Notes: generated from the letters alone by a model not told the origin. 30,115 nt of DNA from Cuspidothrix sp046080125 (GCA_046080125.1 JBJTTJ010000196.1:1-30115), one strand, 5' to 3'. Shown: positions 1-8,752, counted from the first letter of the stretch. Made by a program: numbers and translations.

Positions 1-1122
1 TTCCTCTGCTACTGCTTGCGCGAGAAGTGGCGGTACAGAATTACCAATTTGTCTAAAACCGTGCCATTTTGTGGGATGAAATCGAAACCAATCAGGATAG
101 GAATGTAACCGAGCAGCTTCCCTCACCGTGATACATCTAGGAATAAAAGGATGTATGGGACGGGGAGAAGTAAATGCACCTTTATTGCTTGCTGTTCCTG
201 CTCTTAAAGTATTACATAAACCATGGGGATCAAGTTTATAAAAACGGCTAATTGATTCGATTTTACCATGGGGTGTAGCGGCAAATCTTTCTATAGATTC
301 GGGTGAGTGTTTGGTTCTTAAACTTGATGTGAGTAAGTTGGGATCATATTGACGTTTATAGCTGTAGTTATTTTTTACTTTTGCCAAATTACGCATTTTT
401 TTAGCATAATTGCTAGGTTTTCCAAATTCTGTAAATATCCAATCTTGTTGATATAATTCATCATATTTTTCAATTTCTGGTAAATCTTGTAATGCGTCCC
501 AAACGCTTGTGTTGAGCGAAGTCGAAACAGTGGGAGATTTTTGTTTGGGAAATGTAATTTTTTCTGGATATTTTGGTAATTCTAAATCTTGACGACAACC
601 CAGTAAAAATAATCTTTCTCGATTTTGCGGTACTCCATAATTAGCAGCATTTAAAACTTGATAATTGTGATTAACTTGATAACCGCTTTGAGAAAATTGA
701 TCAATGATTTCGGCAATAAATTGTTTATGTTTACCAACTGTCATTCCTTTAACATTTTCTAGGACGAAAAATTTAGGTTGTAATTCAATAACCAATCTGA
801 TAAAATGGAAAACTAAAGAGTTTCTAGGATCATCAAAAGCACGTTTACCAATTAATGAGAAACCTTGACAGGGTGGACCACCAAAAACTACATCAATTTC
901 TTGATCAGCTATTTTAGAGTTATTCCTAATTTCTGTTGCTGTTGTGTGTTCTATACTTTTGCATAATACAGTCCAACAGGGAAAGTTAAATTTATGAATT
1001 GCACAATGAATTGGGTCTATTTCCACAGATGCAAGGACATCAAAACCAGCTTGTTCAAAACCTAATGTCATCCCTCCTGCACCTGCAAATAAATCAACTG
1101 CAATTGGTCGTTTTTTGGGCAT
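1..1122 (-). CDS. DNA (cytosine-5) methyltransferase, 3' end cut by window edge
   Basis: This enzyme transfers a methyl group from S-adenosylmethionine to C5 of cytosine at a DNA target site. The frame is open from ATG at 1122 to base 1, giving 374 residues. Motifs come in family order: motif I DLFAGAGGMTLGF (about 10-22), motif IV GGPPCQGFS with the catalytic Cys85, motif VI ENVKG (about 122-126), motif VIII QNRERLF (about 167-172), and motif X QIGNSVPP near the edge. Only the extreme C-terminus is missing. The start lies 12 nt after the lpxB stop, on the same strand, so it may be co-transcribed. No restriction partner is visible; one could lie left of the window, or this may be a solitary methylase. 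Residues 200-207 (STSLNTSV) look like an in-frame insertion of a dispersed repeat between the catalytic domain and the region leading to target recognition. Confidence 0.93.
   Translation of the reverse strand, partial: MPKKRPIAVDLFAGAGGMTLGFEQAGFDVLASVEIDPIHCAIHKFNFPCWTVLCKSIEHTTATEIRNNSKIADQEIDVVFGGPPCQGFSLIGKRAFDDPRNSLVFHFIRLVIELQPKFFVLENVKGMTVGKHKQFIAEIIDQFSQSGYQVNHNYQVLNAANYGVPQNRERLFLLGCRQDLELPKYPEKITFPKQKSPTVSTSLNTSVWDALQDLPEIEKYDELYQQDWIFTEFGKPSNYAKKMRNLAKVKNNYSYKRQYDPNLLTSSLRTKHSPESIERFAATPHGKIESISRFYKLDPHGLCNTLRAGTASNKGAFTSPRPIHPFIPRCITVREAARLHSYPDWFRFHPTKWHGFRQIGNSVPPLLAQAVAEE
502..528 (-). repeat. Short dispersed repeat embedded in the methyltransferase gene
   Basis: The minus strand reads TCGACTTCGCTCAACA within this stretch. 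I recognise this as a short element common in Nostocales genomes, normally in spacers. A GTT codon sits on each side of the 24-nt block, and removing the block would restore the run TVWDALQDLP, a usual sequence at this point in the family. Identification as a mobile short repeat rests on memory of such genomes and not on a second copy in this window. Confidence 0.5.
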
Positions 1123-1134
1123 TTTAATGATGAT

Positions 1135-2292
1135 CTACTTTTTCATTGCTAATATTTCTTTGGCAGTGCGATCGCACACTCCTAATTCTCCCAAACAATG
1201 GCGCATTTGTTGATAATTTTCTAAAATTTCTTCCCTAAATTCAGGATTTAATAATAATTCCATAGCTGCCTGGGTAATATTTTCTGGTGTAGCTTGTTCC
1301 TGTAGAAATTCGGGGACAATTTCCCGCATCACAACTAAATTTACAGGTGAAGCAAAGGGGATTGAACCTTTAAGAATATTACGAGCAATCCAAGCGGTGA
1401 GAGGATGAAGACGATACACTACAACCTGGGGAACATTTAATAATGCTAATTCTAAATTAACAGTTCCCGATTTAGTAATTGCAAAATCAGCCGATGCGAA
1501 AATATCTTGTTGTTGACCCGATATTATTGTAGCATTTAACCCATATTCTTTAATTGCTGCTGTAATTGGTTGTCTAAATATTTCTAAAGATAGAGGAATC
1601 CAAAAATGGACATTGGGCAATTGAGATTGTATATTTTGGGACGCTTGAAAAATAACTGGTAAAAGATATTTTAATTCTTGATGACGGGAAGCTGGTAAAA
1701 GTGCAATTGCAATTTCTTCTGGTTTAATTCCTAATTTTGCCCTTGCAGTTTCCCGACTGGGTGCATTTACCATTCTATCAATTAAAGGATGTCCCACCCA
1801 ACAAACATTTGCCCCATGTTCTTGATAATATCGCGCTTCTTCTGGGAAAATAGCTAATAGTTTATCGCTAAAGCTTACAATGCGGTTAGTATTTTGAAAA
1901 TTCATTGACCATACCCACTCTTGAGGGGCGATATAATAGGCTACAGGCACATCAGGCAGATTATCCCTCATATATGTACCAATGCCCAAATTTGGACCCA
2001 TATAGTCAATTAATACGACTAAATCTGGGGGATTTTTTTCTAGATAGGCGATCGCTTGGCGTTGTACTCTTAAAGTAGGAATCACATAGGGTAAAGATTC
2101 AATCAAACCCATAGAACCAATACCGCTAGTATTTCCTAAAATTGTTGCTCCAGCTTGCGCCATTTTCTCCCCACCCAGGGCGACAATTTCTAATGTTAAT
2201 CCTGTAGCTATAGCTTGACGTTGAAGTGCTGCAATTAATAGCGAACCCTGTAGATCTCCAGAAACCTCGCCAGTGCTAATAAATATCCGCAT
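1135..2292 (-). CDS. lpxB: Lipid-A-disaccharide synthase LpxB
   Basis: LpxB (GT19 family) condenses UDP-2,3-diacylglucosamine with lipid X to form the tetraacyl disaccharide of lipid A, at the cytoplasmic face of the inner membrane. The 385-residue length is normal. The N-terminus has the family signature ISTGEVSGDLQGSLL (about 4-18); APQEWVWS follows at about 122-129, and KSGTVNLELALLNVPQVVVYR marks the C-terminal nucleotide-sugar lobe. The gene lies downstream of lpxA, fabZ and lpxC on the same strand, which fits a lipid A operon. The 214-bp spacer to lpxA carries a heptamer array, so a separate promoter is possible. ATG at 2292 is the natural start. I see no damage. Confidence 0.96.
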   Translation of the reverse strand: MRIFISTGEVSGDLQGSLLIAALQRQAIATGLTLEIVALGGEKMAQAGATILGNTSGIGSMGLIESLPYVIPTLRVQRQAIAYLEKNPPDLVVLIDYMGPNLGIGTYMRDNLPDVPVAYYIAPQEWVWSMNFQNTNRIVSFSDKLLAIFPEEARYYQEHGANVCWVGHPLIDRMVNAPSRETARAKLGIKPEEIAIALLPASRHQELKYLLPVIFQASQNIQSQLPNVHFWIPLSLEIFRQPITAAIKEYGLNATIISGQQQDIFASADFAITKSGTVNLELALLNVPQVVVYRLHPLTAWIARNILKGSIPFASPVNLVVMREIVPEFLQEQATPENITQAAMELLLNPEFREEILENYQQMRHCLGELGVCDRTAKEILAMKK

Positions 2293-2326
2293 TTTGGAAT
2301 TTTAGATTTTAGATTTTAGATTTTGG
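2291..2326. repeat. Heptanucleotide tandem array (ATTTTAG/ATTTTGG)
   Basis: Units of ATTTTGG and ATTTTAG run head to tail: three ATTTTAG copies flanked by ATTTTGG on each side, with one extra A after the first. The array begins at the lpxB start codon. The same unit recurs at 30074-30101. This matches the short tandemly repeated repetitive (STRR) class known from heterocystous cyanobacteria. Confidence 0.7.
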
Positions 2327-2506
2327 GCAAGAATTCACCGAGTCTAGGAGTTGGGAGAGAAAGTTTTATTCTGTGAGGACTTACGTAGAATATCTATTAA
2401 ACCCTTATTTTTCCCTATTCTCTGCGTCCTCTGGGGTTTCTTACTCCATAGCTAAATTTTTGAAGTGGGGTATAAACCCCGTAACAAAAACGGCCTTCTG
2501 CCTTCC

Positions 2507-3325
2507 TCAAGATTCATCATGGGCAGCTTGTTTACCTTTTCCGGGAATTAAACCCCGTCTTCCCGGCATTTGGGAAAGTAATAAGAAACGGCGTAAATGT
2601 GTTAATTCTGGTGTATTTGCTAAAGTTTCCAACTCTTGTAAAGCATCTTTAAATAACAACTCAGAACGATATAAAAGACGGAAAGCCTTTTTAATTAATT
2701 GCAAATCGTTATTAGGCATTCCCGACCGTTTTAATCCTATCAAATTAGGCGATCGCACTTTCGCCGGATTTCCTTCCACCAACATATAGGGAGGTACATC
2801 TCTATCAATGCGTGTCATTCCCCCCACCATTGACATCCCCCCAATATGGACAAATTGATGTACACCTAAAACACCACTAAGTCTAGCCCGTGATTCAATA
2901 TGTACATGACCAGCCAAAGCGACAGAGTTAGCAATAATTACTGAATCTTCAATCATACAATTATGACCTACATGAACATAAGCCATTAATAAATTACCAC
3001 TACCGATCACCGTCGCCTCACCTCTACCAGTAGCGCGGTTAATTGTTACATACTCCCGAATAGAATTATTATTGCCAATTTTAACCCAAGTTGGTTCTCC
3101 GACGTATTTGAGGTCTTGAGGTTGCATACCGATAGCAGCACCGGGAAAAATCTGATTTCCTGTACCAATGTCACAAAGACCCTCTAGGACAACATGAGCG
3201 CCAATTACCGTGTCTGCACCCACTCTAACATTCGCTCCAATCACAGCATAAGCGCCGACTTGCACTGTTGGGTGGAGTTCCGCGTTGGGATGGATGACAG
3301 CAGTTGGATGAATAAGTGTTTTCAA
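2507..3325 (-). CDS. lpxA: Acyl-[ACP]-UDP-N-acetylglucosamine O-acyltransferase LpxA
   Basis: LpxA moves a hydroxyacyl chain from acyl carrier protein to the 3-OH of UDP-GlcNAc, the first step of lipid A synthesis in the cytosol. The 272 residues match the usual ~260-270. The N-terminal two thirds is a left-handed beta helix of hexapeptide repeats (for example HPTAVIHPNAELHPTVQVGA, VIGANVRVGADTVIGAHV). The conserved block GVHQFVHIG (about 154-162) is close to the signature around the catalytic region, and HVGHNCMIED (about 118-127) holds the expected active-site histidine. The C-terminus is helical. It lies between fabZ and lpxB in the same orientation. A longer open frame on the opposite strand at 2373-2789 is a shadow of this gene. 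Confidence 0.95.
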   Translation of the reverse strand: MKTLIHPTAVIHPNAELHPTVQVGAYAVIGANVRVGADTVIGAHVVLEGLCDIGTGNQIFPGAAIGMQPQDLKYVGEPTWVKIGNNNSIREYVTINRATGRGEATVIGSGNLLMAYVHVGHNCMIEDSVIIANSVALAGHVHIESRARLSGVLGVHQFVHIGGMSMVGGMTRIDRDVPPYMLVEGNPAKVRSPNLIGLKRSGMPNNDLQLIKKAFRLLYRSELLFKDALQELETLANTPELTHLRRFLLLSQMPGRRGLIPGKGKQAAHDES

Positions 3326-3448
3326 AGGTGAATCTCCAAAACTAAGTGCTGTGTATTTAATGTTTCAATTAAGAAACCTGTCGGGCAAAGTAAGTTATGT
3401 GTGAGGATAACGAAAAATTTAGAATCCTATTCCCTGCTATAATAATTT

Positions 3449-3946
3449 TTAGCTAATTAGAGAAAACATAAGTTCCCCTTCAGCAGTTAGTTGTCCGTCA
3501 ACTTCTGCTCGTCCTCGCATTTTCCCGAAACGACGCTGCTTCACCCACAACAGTTCCACAGTCATCACCAATTGATCTCCGGGAACAACTTGACGACGGA
3601 AACGGACCTTATCAATACCAGCGAATACAAATAATCCTCCTGCTGCGTCGGGCATTTGCGTCATAACAACACCCCCAACTTGTGCCATAGCTTCAATAAT
3701 TAGCACACCTGGCATCAGCGATCGCCCTGGAAAATGCCCTTGAAACTGAGGTTCATTAAAAGTAACATTTTTAATACCTACCGCTTTTTGCCCAGGCACA
3801 TAATCAATAATCCGGTCTACCATTAAAAATGGGTAGCGATGGGGTAAAAGTTCCTGAATTTCCTCAATACCAAAAGTAGTTTTAACTACCTCTGTTTCCA
3901 GGGAGGGATTCACTTCCGTAGAATTAGTTTCGGCAATAGTGGACAT
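3449..3946 (-). CDS. fabZ: 3-hydroxyacyl-[ACP] dehydratase FabZ
   Basis: FabZ dehydrates beta-hydroxyacyl-ACP in fatty acid elongation and competes with LpxA for hydroxyacyl-ACP, which explains its place in the lpx cluster. The 165-residue protein has a ~25-residue N-terminal extension, then LLPHRYPFLMVDRIIDY with the catalytic histidine (about 36), and GHFPGRSLMPGVLIIEAMAQ with the catalytic acid (Glu, about 85), both typical of the hot-dog fold. Its ATG overlaps the lpxC stop by one base (TAATG), which implies translational coupling. Confidence 0.95.
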   Translation of the reverse strand: MSTIAETNSTEVNPSLETEVVKTTFGIEEIQELLPHRYPFLMVDRIIDYVPGQKAVGIKNVTFNEPQFQGHFPGRSLMPGVLIIEAMAQVGGVVMTQMPDAAGGLFVFAGIDKVRFRRQVVPGDQLVMTVELLWVKQRRFGKMRGRAEVDGQLTAEGELMFSLIS

Positions 3947-4791
3947 TAGTTGTACTGTTCTAAAATTTTCCTGGCCAGTTGAATGTGTAAATTATGACTA
4001 GCTTTGTAAGCCAAAAAATGAGCCACGGGGAAAGTTCCCAATAAACTCAAATCTCCGACTAGATCCAAAATTTTATGACGAACTGGCTCATTTGCAAATC
4101 GTAATGGTGGATTTAGCCAACCTTGTTCTCCACAAACTAGGGCATTATCTAAACTACCACCTTTAATCAGTCCCGATTTTTGTAAATGTTCAATTTGATA
4201 CTGTAAGCCAAAAGTCCGCGCTGGGGCAATTTCTGAGGTAAAGCAGTGGTCTAAATTCCTGGTGAATAACCAACTATGCCATTGATTACCAATTGCCGCC
4301 AAATTAAAATCTATACCGTAGCTAAATCGGGTTTCTGAAGACGGCAGAGCGCACACGAAAGCATCACCATGATACATCCAAATTGGATCACTAATTACCA
4401 AAGGTGTAGTGACATCACTACCTATTTGCGATACTAAACCAACCCTAGCTATACTTTCGCACCAAATCCGTGCCGAACCATCTAACAGTGGCACTTCTGA
4501 ACCATCAATTTCAATTCTGGCATTATCCACACCCATGGCCGCCAGTGCCCCCAGTAAATGTTCAACTGTGCGAACACAGCAGTCATCTTTACCCAATTGC
4601 GTAGACAACACAGTTTGATACACAGCCCCAACCTGGGCAGGAATAAGGGGTGAGTTCGGTAAATCTACTCTCACAAATAAGCGTCCGCTTCCTGGTAGTC
4701 CAGGTAATATTCGCACTTGAGTATGTATACCACTATGCAACCCCACCCCCGACTGAGAAATTTCCCCAGCTAGAGTATGTTGTTGCATCAT
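3946..4791 (-). CDS. lpxC: UDP-3-O-acyl-N-acetylglucosamine deacetylase LpxC
   Basis: LpxC is the zinc-dependent deacetylase that catalyses the committed step of lipid A synthesis. The 281 residues fit the family (~280-305). Expected motifs are present: SGVGLHSG at about 14-21, RTVEHLLGALAAMGVDNARI (about 75-95) with a zinc-ligand histidine, EIDGSEVPLLDGSA, and HKILDLVGDLSLLG (about 234-247), which supplies the second zinc histidine and aspartate. ATG at 4791 is preceded by a ~380-bp spacer with repeats, so transcription from bamA may not run through unbroken. The stop overlaps the fabZ start. Confidence 0.95.
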   Translation of the reverse strand: MMQQHTLAGEISQSGVGLHSGIHTQVRILPGLPGSGRLFVRVDLPNSPLIPAQVGAVYQTVLSTQLGKDDCCVRTVEHLLGALAAMGVDNARIEIDGSEVPLLDGSARIWCESIARVGLVSQIGSDVTTPLVISDPIWMYHGDAFVCALPSSETRFSYGIDFNLAAIGNQWHSWLFTRNLDHCFTSEIAPARTFGLQYQIEHLQKSGLIKGGSLDNALVCGEQGWLNPPLRFANEPVRHKILDLVGDLSLLGTFPVAHFLAYKASHNLHIQLARKILEQYN

Positions 4792-5053
4792 CTCACCATC
4801 CTAATATAGTGGAAGCCTGGAAGTAAAACACCATTGCTACTTGGGTTTTGCTTGTTCAGTTTGTACTTTGTGGATGTGCAATCTGCTGTATTATTATAAC
4901 TATTGCTCATATTTTCATCTTGAGTAGAAGCCCTGATTGATTTTGTCTGGAAAATAGTATAAAGGCAAAAGAGTCAGTAGAGACGTTCCTGCCGAACGTC
5001 TGTACAGAATTCAGCCGTAAAACCCCTACCAACTGACAACCGCCGCAGAGCGG
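4792..5053. other. Spacer between lpxC and bamA (with array to 5174)
   Basis: No gene is visible. The part next to lpxC (about 4800-4970) is AT-rich and may hold the lpxC promoter. A perfect 8-bp inverted repeat lies at 4981-5001 (AGACGTTC, 5-nt loop, GAACGTCT), a typical short dispersed hairpin of Nostocales. The rest, 5054-5170, is the tandem array listed separately. Confidence 0.6.
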
Positions 5054-5170
5054 AAGTCAAAAGTCAAAAGTCAAAAGTCAAAAGTGGCTTGACAACCAAC
5101 AACCAACAACTGACAACTGACAACTGACAACTGACAACTGACAACTGACAACTGACAACTGACAACTGAC
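5054..5170. repeat. Composite heptamer array A: AAGTCAA units then nine AACTGAC units
   Basis: Four AAGTCAA units (5054-5081) are followed by a short link containing AAGTGGCTTGAC, two AACCAAC units and nine perfect AACTGAC units (5108-5170). The array ends four bases from the ancestral bamA stop codon (5175-5177). Array B at 11749-11914 has the same architecture and the same link, so the two belong to one repeat family. No spacers separate the units, so this is not a CRISPR array. Confidence 0.85.
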
Positions 5171-5174
5171 CAAC

Positions 5175-5351
5175 TTAAAATCTTTCCCCAATACCAAAAT
5201 TGATGCGACTATCACCATCATCGGTCACACCATAGTCTATGCGAATTGGTCCAAGTGGTGATTGTACCCGCAAACCTAAACCATAGCCATAACCATTGCC
5301 ATTTTTATTTAACAATTGTGCAGCTTTGGTACTTGTTCCTAAATCACTACC
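5175..5351 (-). other. Detached 3' end of bamA, in frame after the TAG
   Basis: Downstream of the TAG at 5352-5354 the same frame stays open for 58 codons and ends with TAA at 5175-5177. It encodes GSDLGTSTKAAQLL, then GYGYGLGLRVQSPLGPIRID, and finishes INFGIGERF. A conserved SPLGPIRIDYG strand and a terminal phenylalanine are what Omp85 proteins have as their last beta strands. This segment is therefore the true C-terminus of the protein, separated by a single nonsense codon. Confidence 0.88.
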
Positions 5352-7574
5352 CTAATCAAAAAATAGTGCGCCACTGACCACAGAGAAAACGGGAAAGCGA
5401 TATTCCACAGCAGCCTGGATATAACTGCTACCAGTTCCCAATCTGCCCTCATCATAACCACGTACCGAGTTACTACCACCCAGAGTAAAAGCCTCATAGG
5501 GGGGTAAGTCACCTAAAATTGTCCCCCCTTGGATGTTAAATGCTAAGGTTTCTGGTTTTTTGCTAAAGCCAGTTAATTTAACAGGTATATAGTGACTATA
5601 GTTACCACGCAACCTAGTCATCAAAATACTACCTGAACCAATGGGAAGAGATTGATCAATGCCAAAACTGAGATAAGAACCTCGGGTGGGTTGTAAGCTA
5701 TTATTGCGGAGATCCCTTTGCGCGCCCAGCTTTAATAACAACAGATCATCTTCTCCCGAAGGAGAAAAAGTCAAGGGAGTTGTATCACTTAGTCTCTGGC
5801 CATTATCATTAAAGATTGCCCCCTCTCTTCGCAAATTACCATCAGCATCACGACCGGAAACCCGTTGATATTGTACTCCTAAAGATGCAAACCATTTCGA
5901 CTCTTGGAAAGGATTAGCGGACAGGGGACGGCTAAAGGTGATACCACCACCTAAGCGAGTTATTCGAGGGCGATCTTGCTGATCAACATTGGTGGTATTA
6001 TTTGGATCGAAGGTTTCGATGTTCTTATCTTTACCCTCGTAAATCAGGGAAATAGAACGACGACGGAAAATATTGGCTGTGTATGAAGTCCGGTAAGGAT
6101 CACCACCAATCCAAGGATCGGTGAAGCGCAGATCAAATAATAGTTCCCTTTCCCCTAACTGGACTTCAGTTCCTAGTTTTTGGTTTCTCCCCCCCAGATT
6201 TTGCTGCTGATAACTCACAGTACCAAATAAACCACTGGAAGAACTGATACCAGCACCCGCTGCAATAGAACCGCTACTCCGTTCTGCAACATTAATCACC
6301 ACATTAACTTTACTAGGATCAGTTCCAGGGTCAAGGGAAACGTTTACATCTTCAAACAGTCCCAGACCAAACACGCGCTGTAAGTCTTTTTGAACCATGT
6401 TACGATTAAATACTTGTCCCGGTTTTAGTTCCACTTCCCTGGTGACAATATAATCTTTAGTCCGTCCGCGAATAGGTTCACCTTTATCGTTTACATCTTG
6501 TCCGTCCTTGCTGCGGAATTTCACTTTAACGTTTTCTACTACCCCTTCCACAATTTGCAGGGTAACAACTCCATTTTCACCAACTTTGGGTGCTCCAATT
6601 AAGTTAGCCAGAACATAACCTTGATCTTGATAACGTTTGGTTATTTCCTTGATACCCTCTTGTAATTTCCGCAAATTGAGAATTTGCCCATATTGGTTCT
6701 TAAATATTTCCTCTACGGTATTACTAGGCAATACAGAAGCTACACCTGTACCAGGATTGGCTTCTATTTCTACTTTCCTTAATTTGGGATTGGGAGTAAC
6801 TACAAAACTCACCCGCACACCCAGAGGCGTATCTTCTGGTAACGATTGCACGTTGGAGAAATATCCAGTTCTAAAAATAGCATTTATATCCTCTTGCAGT
6901 TGGGAACGGGTTGTAATTTGTCCAGCTTGGGTGCGAATAGCTTTGTAAACTTCTGTTTCTAAGTTAACTGTTTCGTCTAGATTGGATATGCTTTCTCCTT
7001 TGTCTGATTTAACTACGACTTCTGAAACCAATACTCGTACTTCTGGCGCTTCCGAATTGGGGGATGTTTCGGGGTTGCTAGTGGTTGTATCCTCTGAATT
7101 GGGATTTTCCGAACTGGGTTGAGTTTGTGGCACTTGTGCAATTACGGGAAATATTTGATACCTGGACATGACCAGAGCTACCTTATCATCCATGTACCTA
7201 TGCACTGGTTTTGAGGTATTAATAATTGCTGGGTTCAATTCACTGGCGGAAAGTTGATTAACCTCTTGTTTTGGAGTTTCCTCTGGAGTGGCAACAATTA
7301 CAGAAGAGTCCACGGATAGGGCTGTTTTATCTTTTTTGTGCTTTAATGCTTTAATTAGGGGCGCAAATCTCTGAGATTCTGATTCTACAACCACTCCCAC
7401 AGGTGGAAGGGGCGATCGCTGACTGATATTGGTATTGGTTTCCCCTGTTGAGATTTCTGTTGTTTGGGGAGCAATAGATACAGTTTCCTGGGCATTAGCT
7501 CTGACAGAATTGGTTAAGGGAACTGTAATGGCTACCATGGCCATTAATCCGGGTGTTAAACTTGTTTTGATCAT
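5352..7574 (-). CDS. bamA: Outer-membrane assembly factor BamA/Omp85, ended early by in-frame TAG
   Basis: BamA/Omp85 inserts beta-barrel proteins into the outer membrane. The N-terminus (MIKTSLTPGLMAMVAITVPL) is a likely signal peptide. A low-complexity proline/serine/threonine region (about 30-180) precedes POTRA domains (about 185-440), then the barrel begins (RSSGSIAAGAGISSSSGLFG, about 433-452). The L6 signature VRGYDEGRLG is present near 704. The frame stops at residue 740 on TAG, although homology continues in the same frame for 58 more residues to a proper GERF end. Full length would be 799. The product as written lacks the last barrel strands and the terminal Phe recognised during assembly. 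Position between purC and lpxC matches other Nostocales. The TAG could be a real mutation, a sequencing error, or tolerated through suppression or a paralogue. Confidence 0.93.
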   Translation of the reverse strand: MIKTSLTPGLMAMVAITVPLTNSVRANAQETVSIAPQTTEISTGETNTNISQRSPLPPVGVVVESESQRFAPLIKALKHKKDKTALSVDSSVIVATPEETPKQEVNQLSASELNPAIINTSKPVHRYMDDKVALVMSRYQIFPVIAQVPQTQPSSENPNSEDTTTSNPETSPNSEAPEVRVLVSEVVVKSDKGESISNLDETVNLETEVYKAIRTQAGQITTRSQLQEDINAIFRTGYFSNVQSLPEDTPLGVRVSFVVTPNPKLRKVEIEANPGTGVASVLPSNTVEEIFKNQYGQILNLRKLQEGIKEITKRYQDQGYVLANLIGAPKVGENGVVTLQIVEGVVENVKVKFRSKDGQDVNDKGEPIRGRTKDYIVTREVELKPGQVFNRNMVQKDLQRVFGLGLFEDVNVSLDPGTDPSKVNVVINVAERSSGSIAAGAGISSSSGLFGTVSYQQQNLGGRNQKLGTEVQLGERELLFDLRFTDPWIGGDPYRTSYTANIFRRRSISLIYEGKDKNIETFDPNNTTNVDQQDRPRITRLGGGITFSRPLSANPFQESKWFASLGVQYQRVSGRDADGNLRREGAIFNDNGQRLSDTTPLTFSPSGEDDLLLLKLGAQRDLRNNSLQPTRGSYLSFGIDQSLPIGSGSILMTRLRGNYSHYIPVKLTGFSKKPETLAFNIQGGTILGDLPPYEAFTLGGSNSVRGYDEGRLGTGSSYIQAAVEYRFPVFSVVSGALFFD

Positions 7575-7630
7575 ATTTACTCTTCGCTACCACACACCAT
7601 TCATGATTTAGTCGTTAGTCATCGAAAACG

Positions 7631-8377
7631 TTAATTACCTGATTTTGCCCCTTGTACTATTTTTAATACTCTTTGTAGAACTTCTTGATAGGCATTTTCT
7701 ACATTTCCTAGATCACGACGAAAACGGTCTTTATCCAAAATCCTCAGATTGGGATCCACTTCTGTTGTATCCCATAAGCGGCAAGTATCGGGACTAATTT
7801 CGTCTGCTAATAGTATTTGCTGTTGTGAGTCCAGACCAAATTCAAGTTTAAAGTCTACTAGGGTAATGTGGCATTTTTGCCAAAACTTTTGCAGAAATTT
7901 GTTAATTTCCAATGCAAGATGAATAATTTGCTCAACTTGTTCCTCTGTGGCGAGTTTTAGGAGAAATAGGCGATCGCGTGTTAGTAGAGGATCTCCTAAT
8001 TGATCATTTTTATAATAAAATTCTACTAAAGGCTGTGACAAAACTGTACCTAGTTCTAATCCCGTTTGCTGACATAGACTACCTGCGGCAATATTCCTGA
8101 TTACTACCTCTAGAGGAATAATTTTCACCGCTTTCACTCGCATCTGATGGGGGGCTGGATGATCAATAAAATGACTGTTAATACCCTCTAGACTTAATTG
8201 TTCAAACAGGTGACTGGAAATACTACAGTTGATCACACCTTTATTCTCAATCATACCGCGTTTTTGAGCATTAAAAGCTGTTGCATCATCTTTGAAATCA
8301 GCCAGTAAAACATTAGGATCTTCTGTTGTATACAGGATTTTCGCTTTGCCTTCGTAGAGTTTAGAATTAACAGACAT
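7631..8377 (-). CDS. purC: Phosphoribosylaminoimidazole-succinocarboxamide synthase PurC
   Basis: PurC (SAICAR synthetase) joins aspartate to CAIR using ATP in purine synthesis. At 248 residues it is a normal single-domain enzyme. The N-terminus has KLYEGKAKILYTT (about 6-18), followed by VPLEVVIRN-type sequence (IPLEVVIRNIAAGS, about 86-99), and the family signature LADEISPDTCRLWD (about 190-203). It lies 56 bp upstream of bamA in the same orientation, an arrangement conserved in filamentous cyanobacteria. The 340-bp spacer upstream probably holds the promoter of the block. Confidence 0.96.
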   Translation of the reverse strand: MSVNSKLYEGKAKILYTTEDPNVLLADFKDDATAFNAQKRGMIENKGVINCSISSHLFEQLSLEGINSHFIDHPAPHQMRVKAVKIIPLEVVIRNIAAGSLCQQTGLELGTVLSQPLVEFYYKNDQLGDPLLTRDRLFLLKLATEEQVEQIIHLALEINKFLQKFWQKCHITLVDFKLEFGLDSQQQILLADEISPDTCRLWDTTEVDPNLRILDKDRFRRDLGNVENAYQEVLQRVLKIVQGAKSGN

Positions 8378-8719
8378 GATAGGATCATCTTTTCGCTAGT
8401 GGGGAATTTGCACTAAATCGGCTTCACTATTTTATCCCTAGTGACCAATGATTGGCTAACAGGATTGAGAATACATAATCCTGGCAACTAAATTTACTTT
8501 AAATTCTAGGCATCTATGTATAGATACATTTTTGTTATAAATAATACTTAATTGTTGATTATGTACATAATCAGGGATAATTAACGGAAAATTTTGCCAA
8601 AGCACTCGGAGAAATAATATATTAATAATTGACTAATTAAACGCAAAATGAAAACCCAAATAAGATTAACCCCTGGCTATCCTACCAGCTTAGACTCGGT
8701 AAATCATAAGTAGCGATAT
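8378..8719. other. AT-rich spacer between divergent purC and the DUF7219-like gene
   Basis: No convincing gene. The stretch should contain promoters in both directions. A short palindrome (ATCTATGTATAGAT, 8512-8525) lies near the middle. A 21-codon open frame starts at 8648 (MKTQIRLTPGYPT) and ends just before the repeat at 8720; I cannot support it as a gene. Confidence 0.5.
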
Positions 8720-8752
8720 ATGGCTTTTGCCACGGTGCGCTATCAGCAAAAT
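8719..8752 (+). repeat. Dispersed repeat copy 1 (ATGGCTT..GCCAC..TGCGCTATCAG family)
   Basis: The sequence ATGGCTTTTGCCACGGTGCG followed by CTATCAGC closely matches ATGGCTTGCGCCACGCTTCG followed by CTATCAGA at 24365. A related inverted copy lies at 16770-16804. The element supplies an ATG in frame with the following gene. Confidence 0.65.

Noticed and set aside
1..1122. Complete restriction-modification system with the cytosine methyltransferase
   Set aside because: No endonuclease is visible beside it inside the window; the far side is cut off.
2373..2789. 138-codon plus-strand frame
   Set aside because: It lies mostly opposite lpxA, has no recognisable domain and is a shadow of the real gene.
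5054..5170. CRISPR-like regular repetition
   Set aside because: The units are 7 bp and contiguous, with no unique spacers and no cas genes nearby; this is a tandem heptamer array.
5352..5354. TAG as a reassigned sense codon
   Set aside because: Other genes in the window end in TAG, for example those at 8774-9040 and 17110-18762, so a changed genetic code is not supported.
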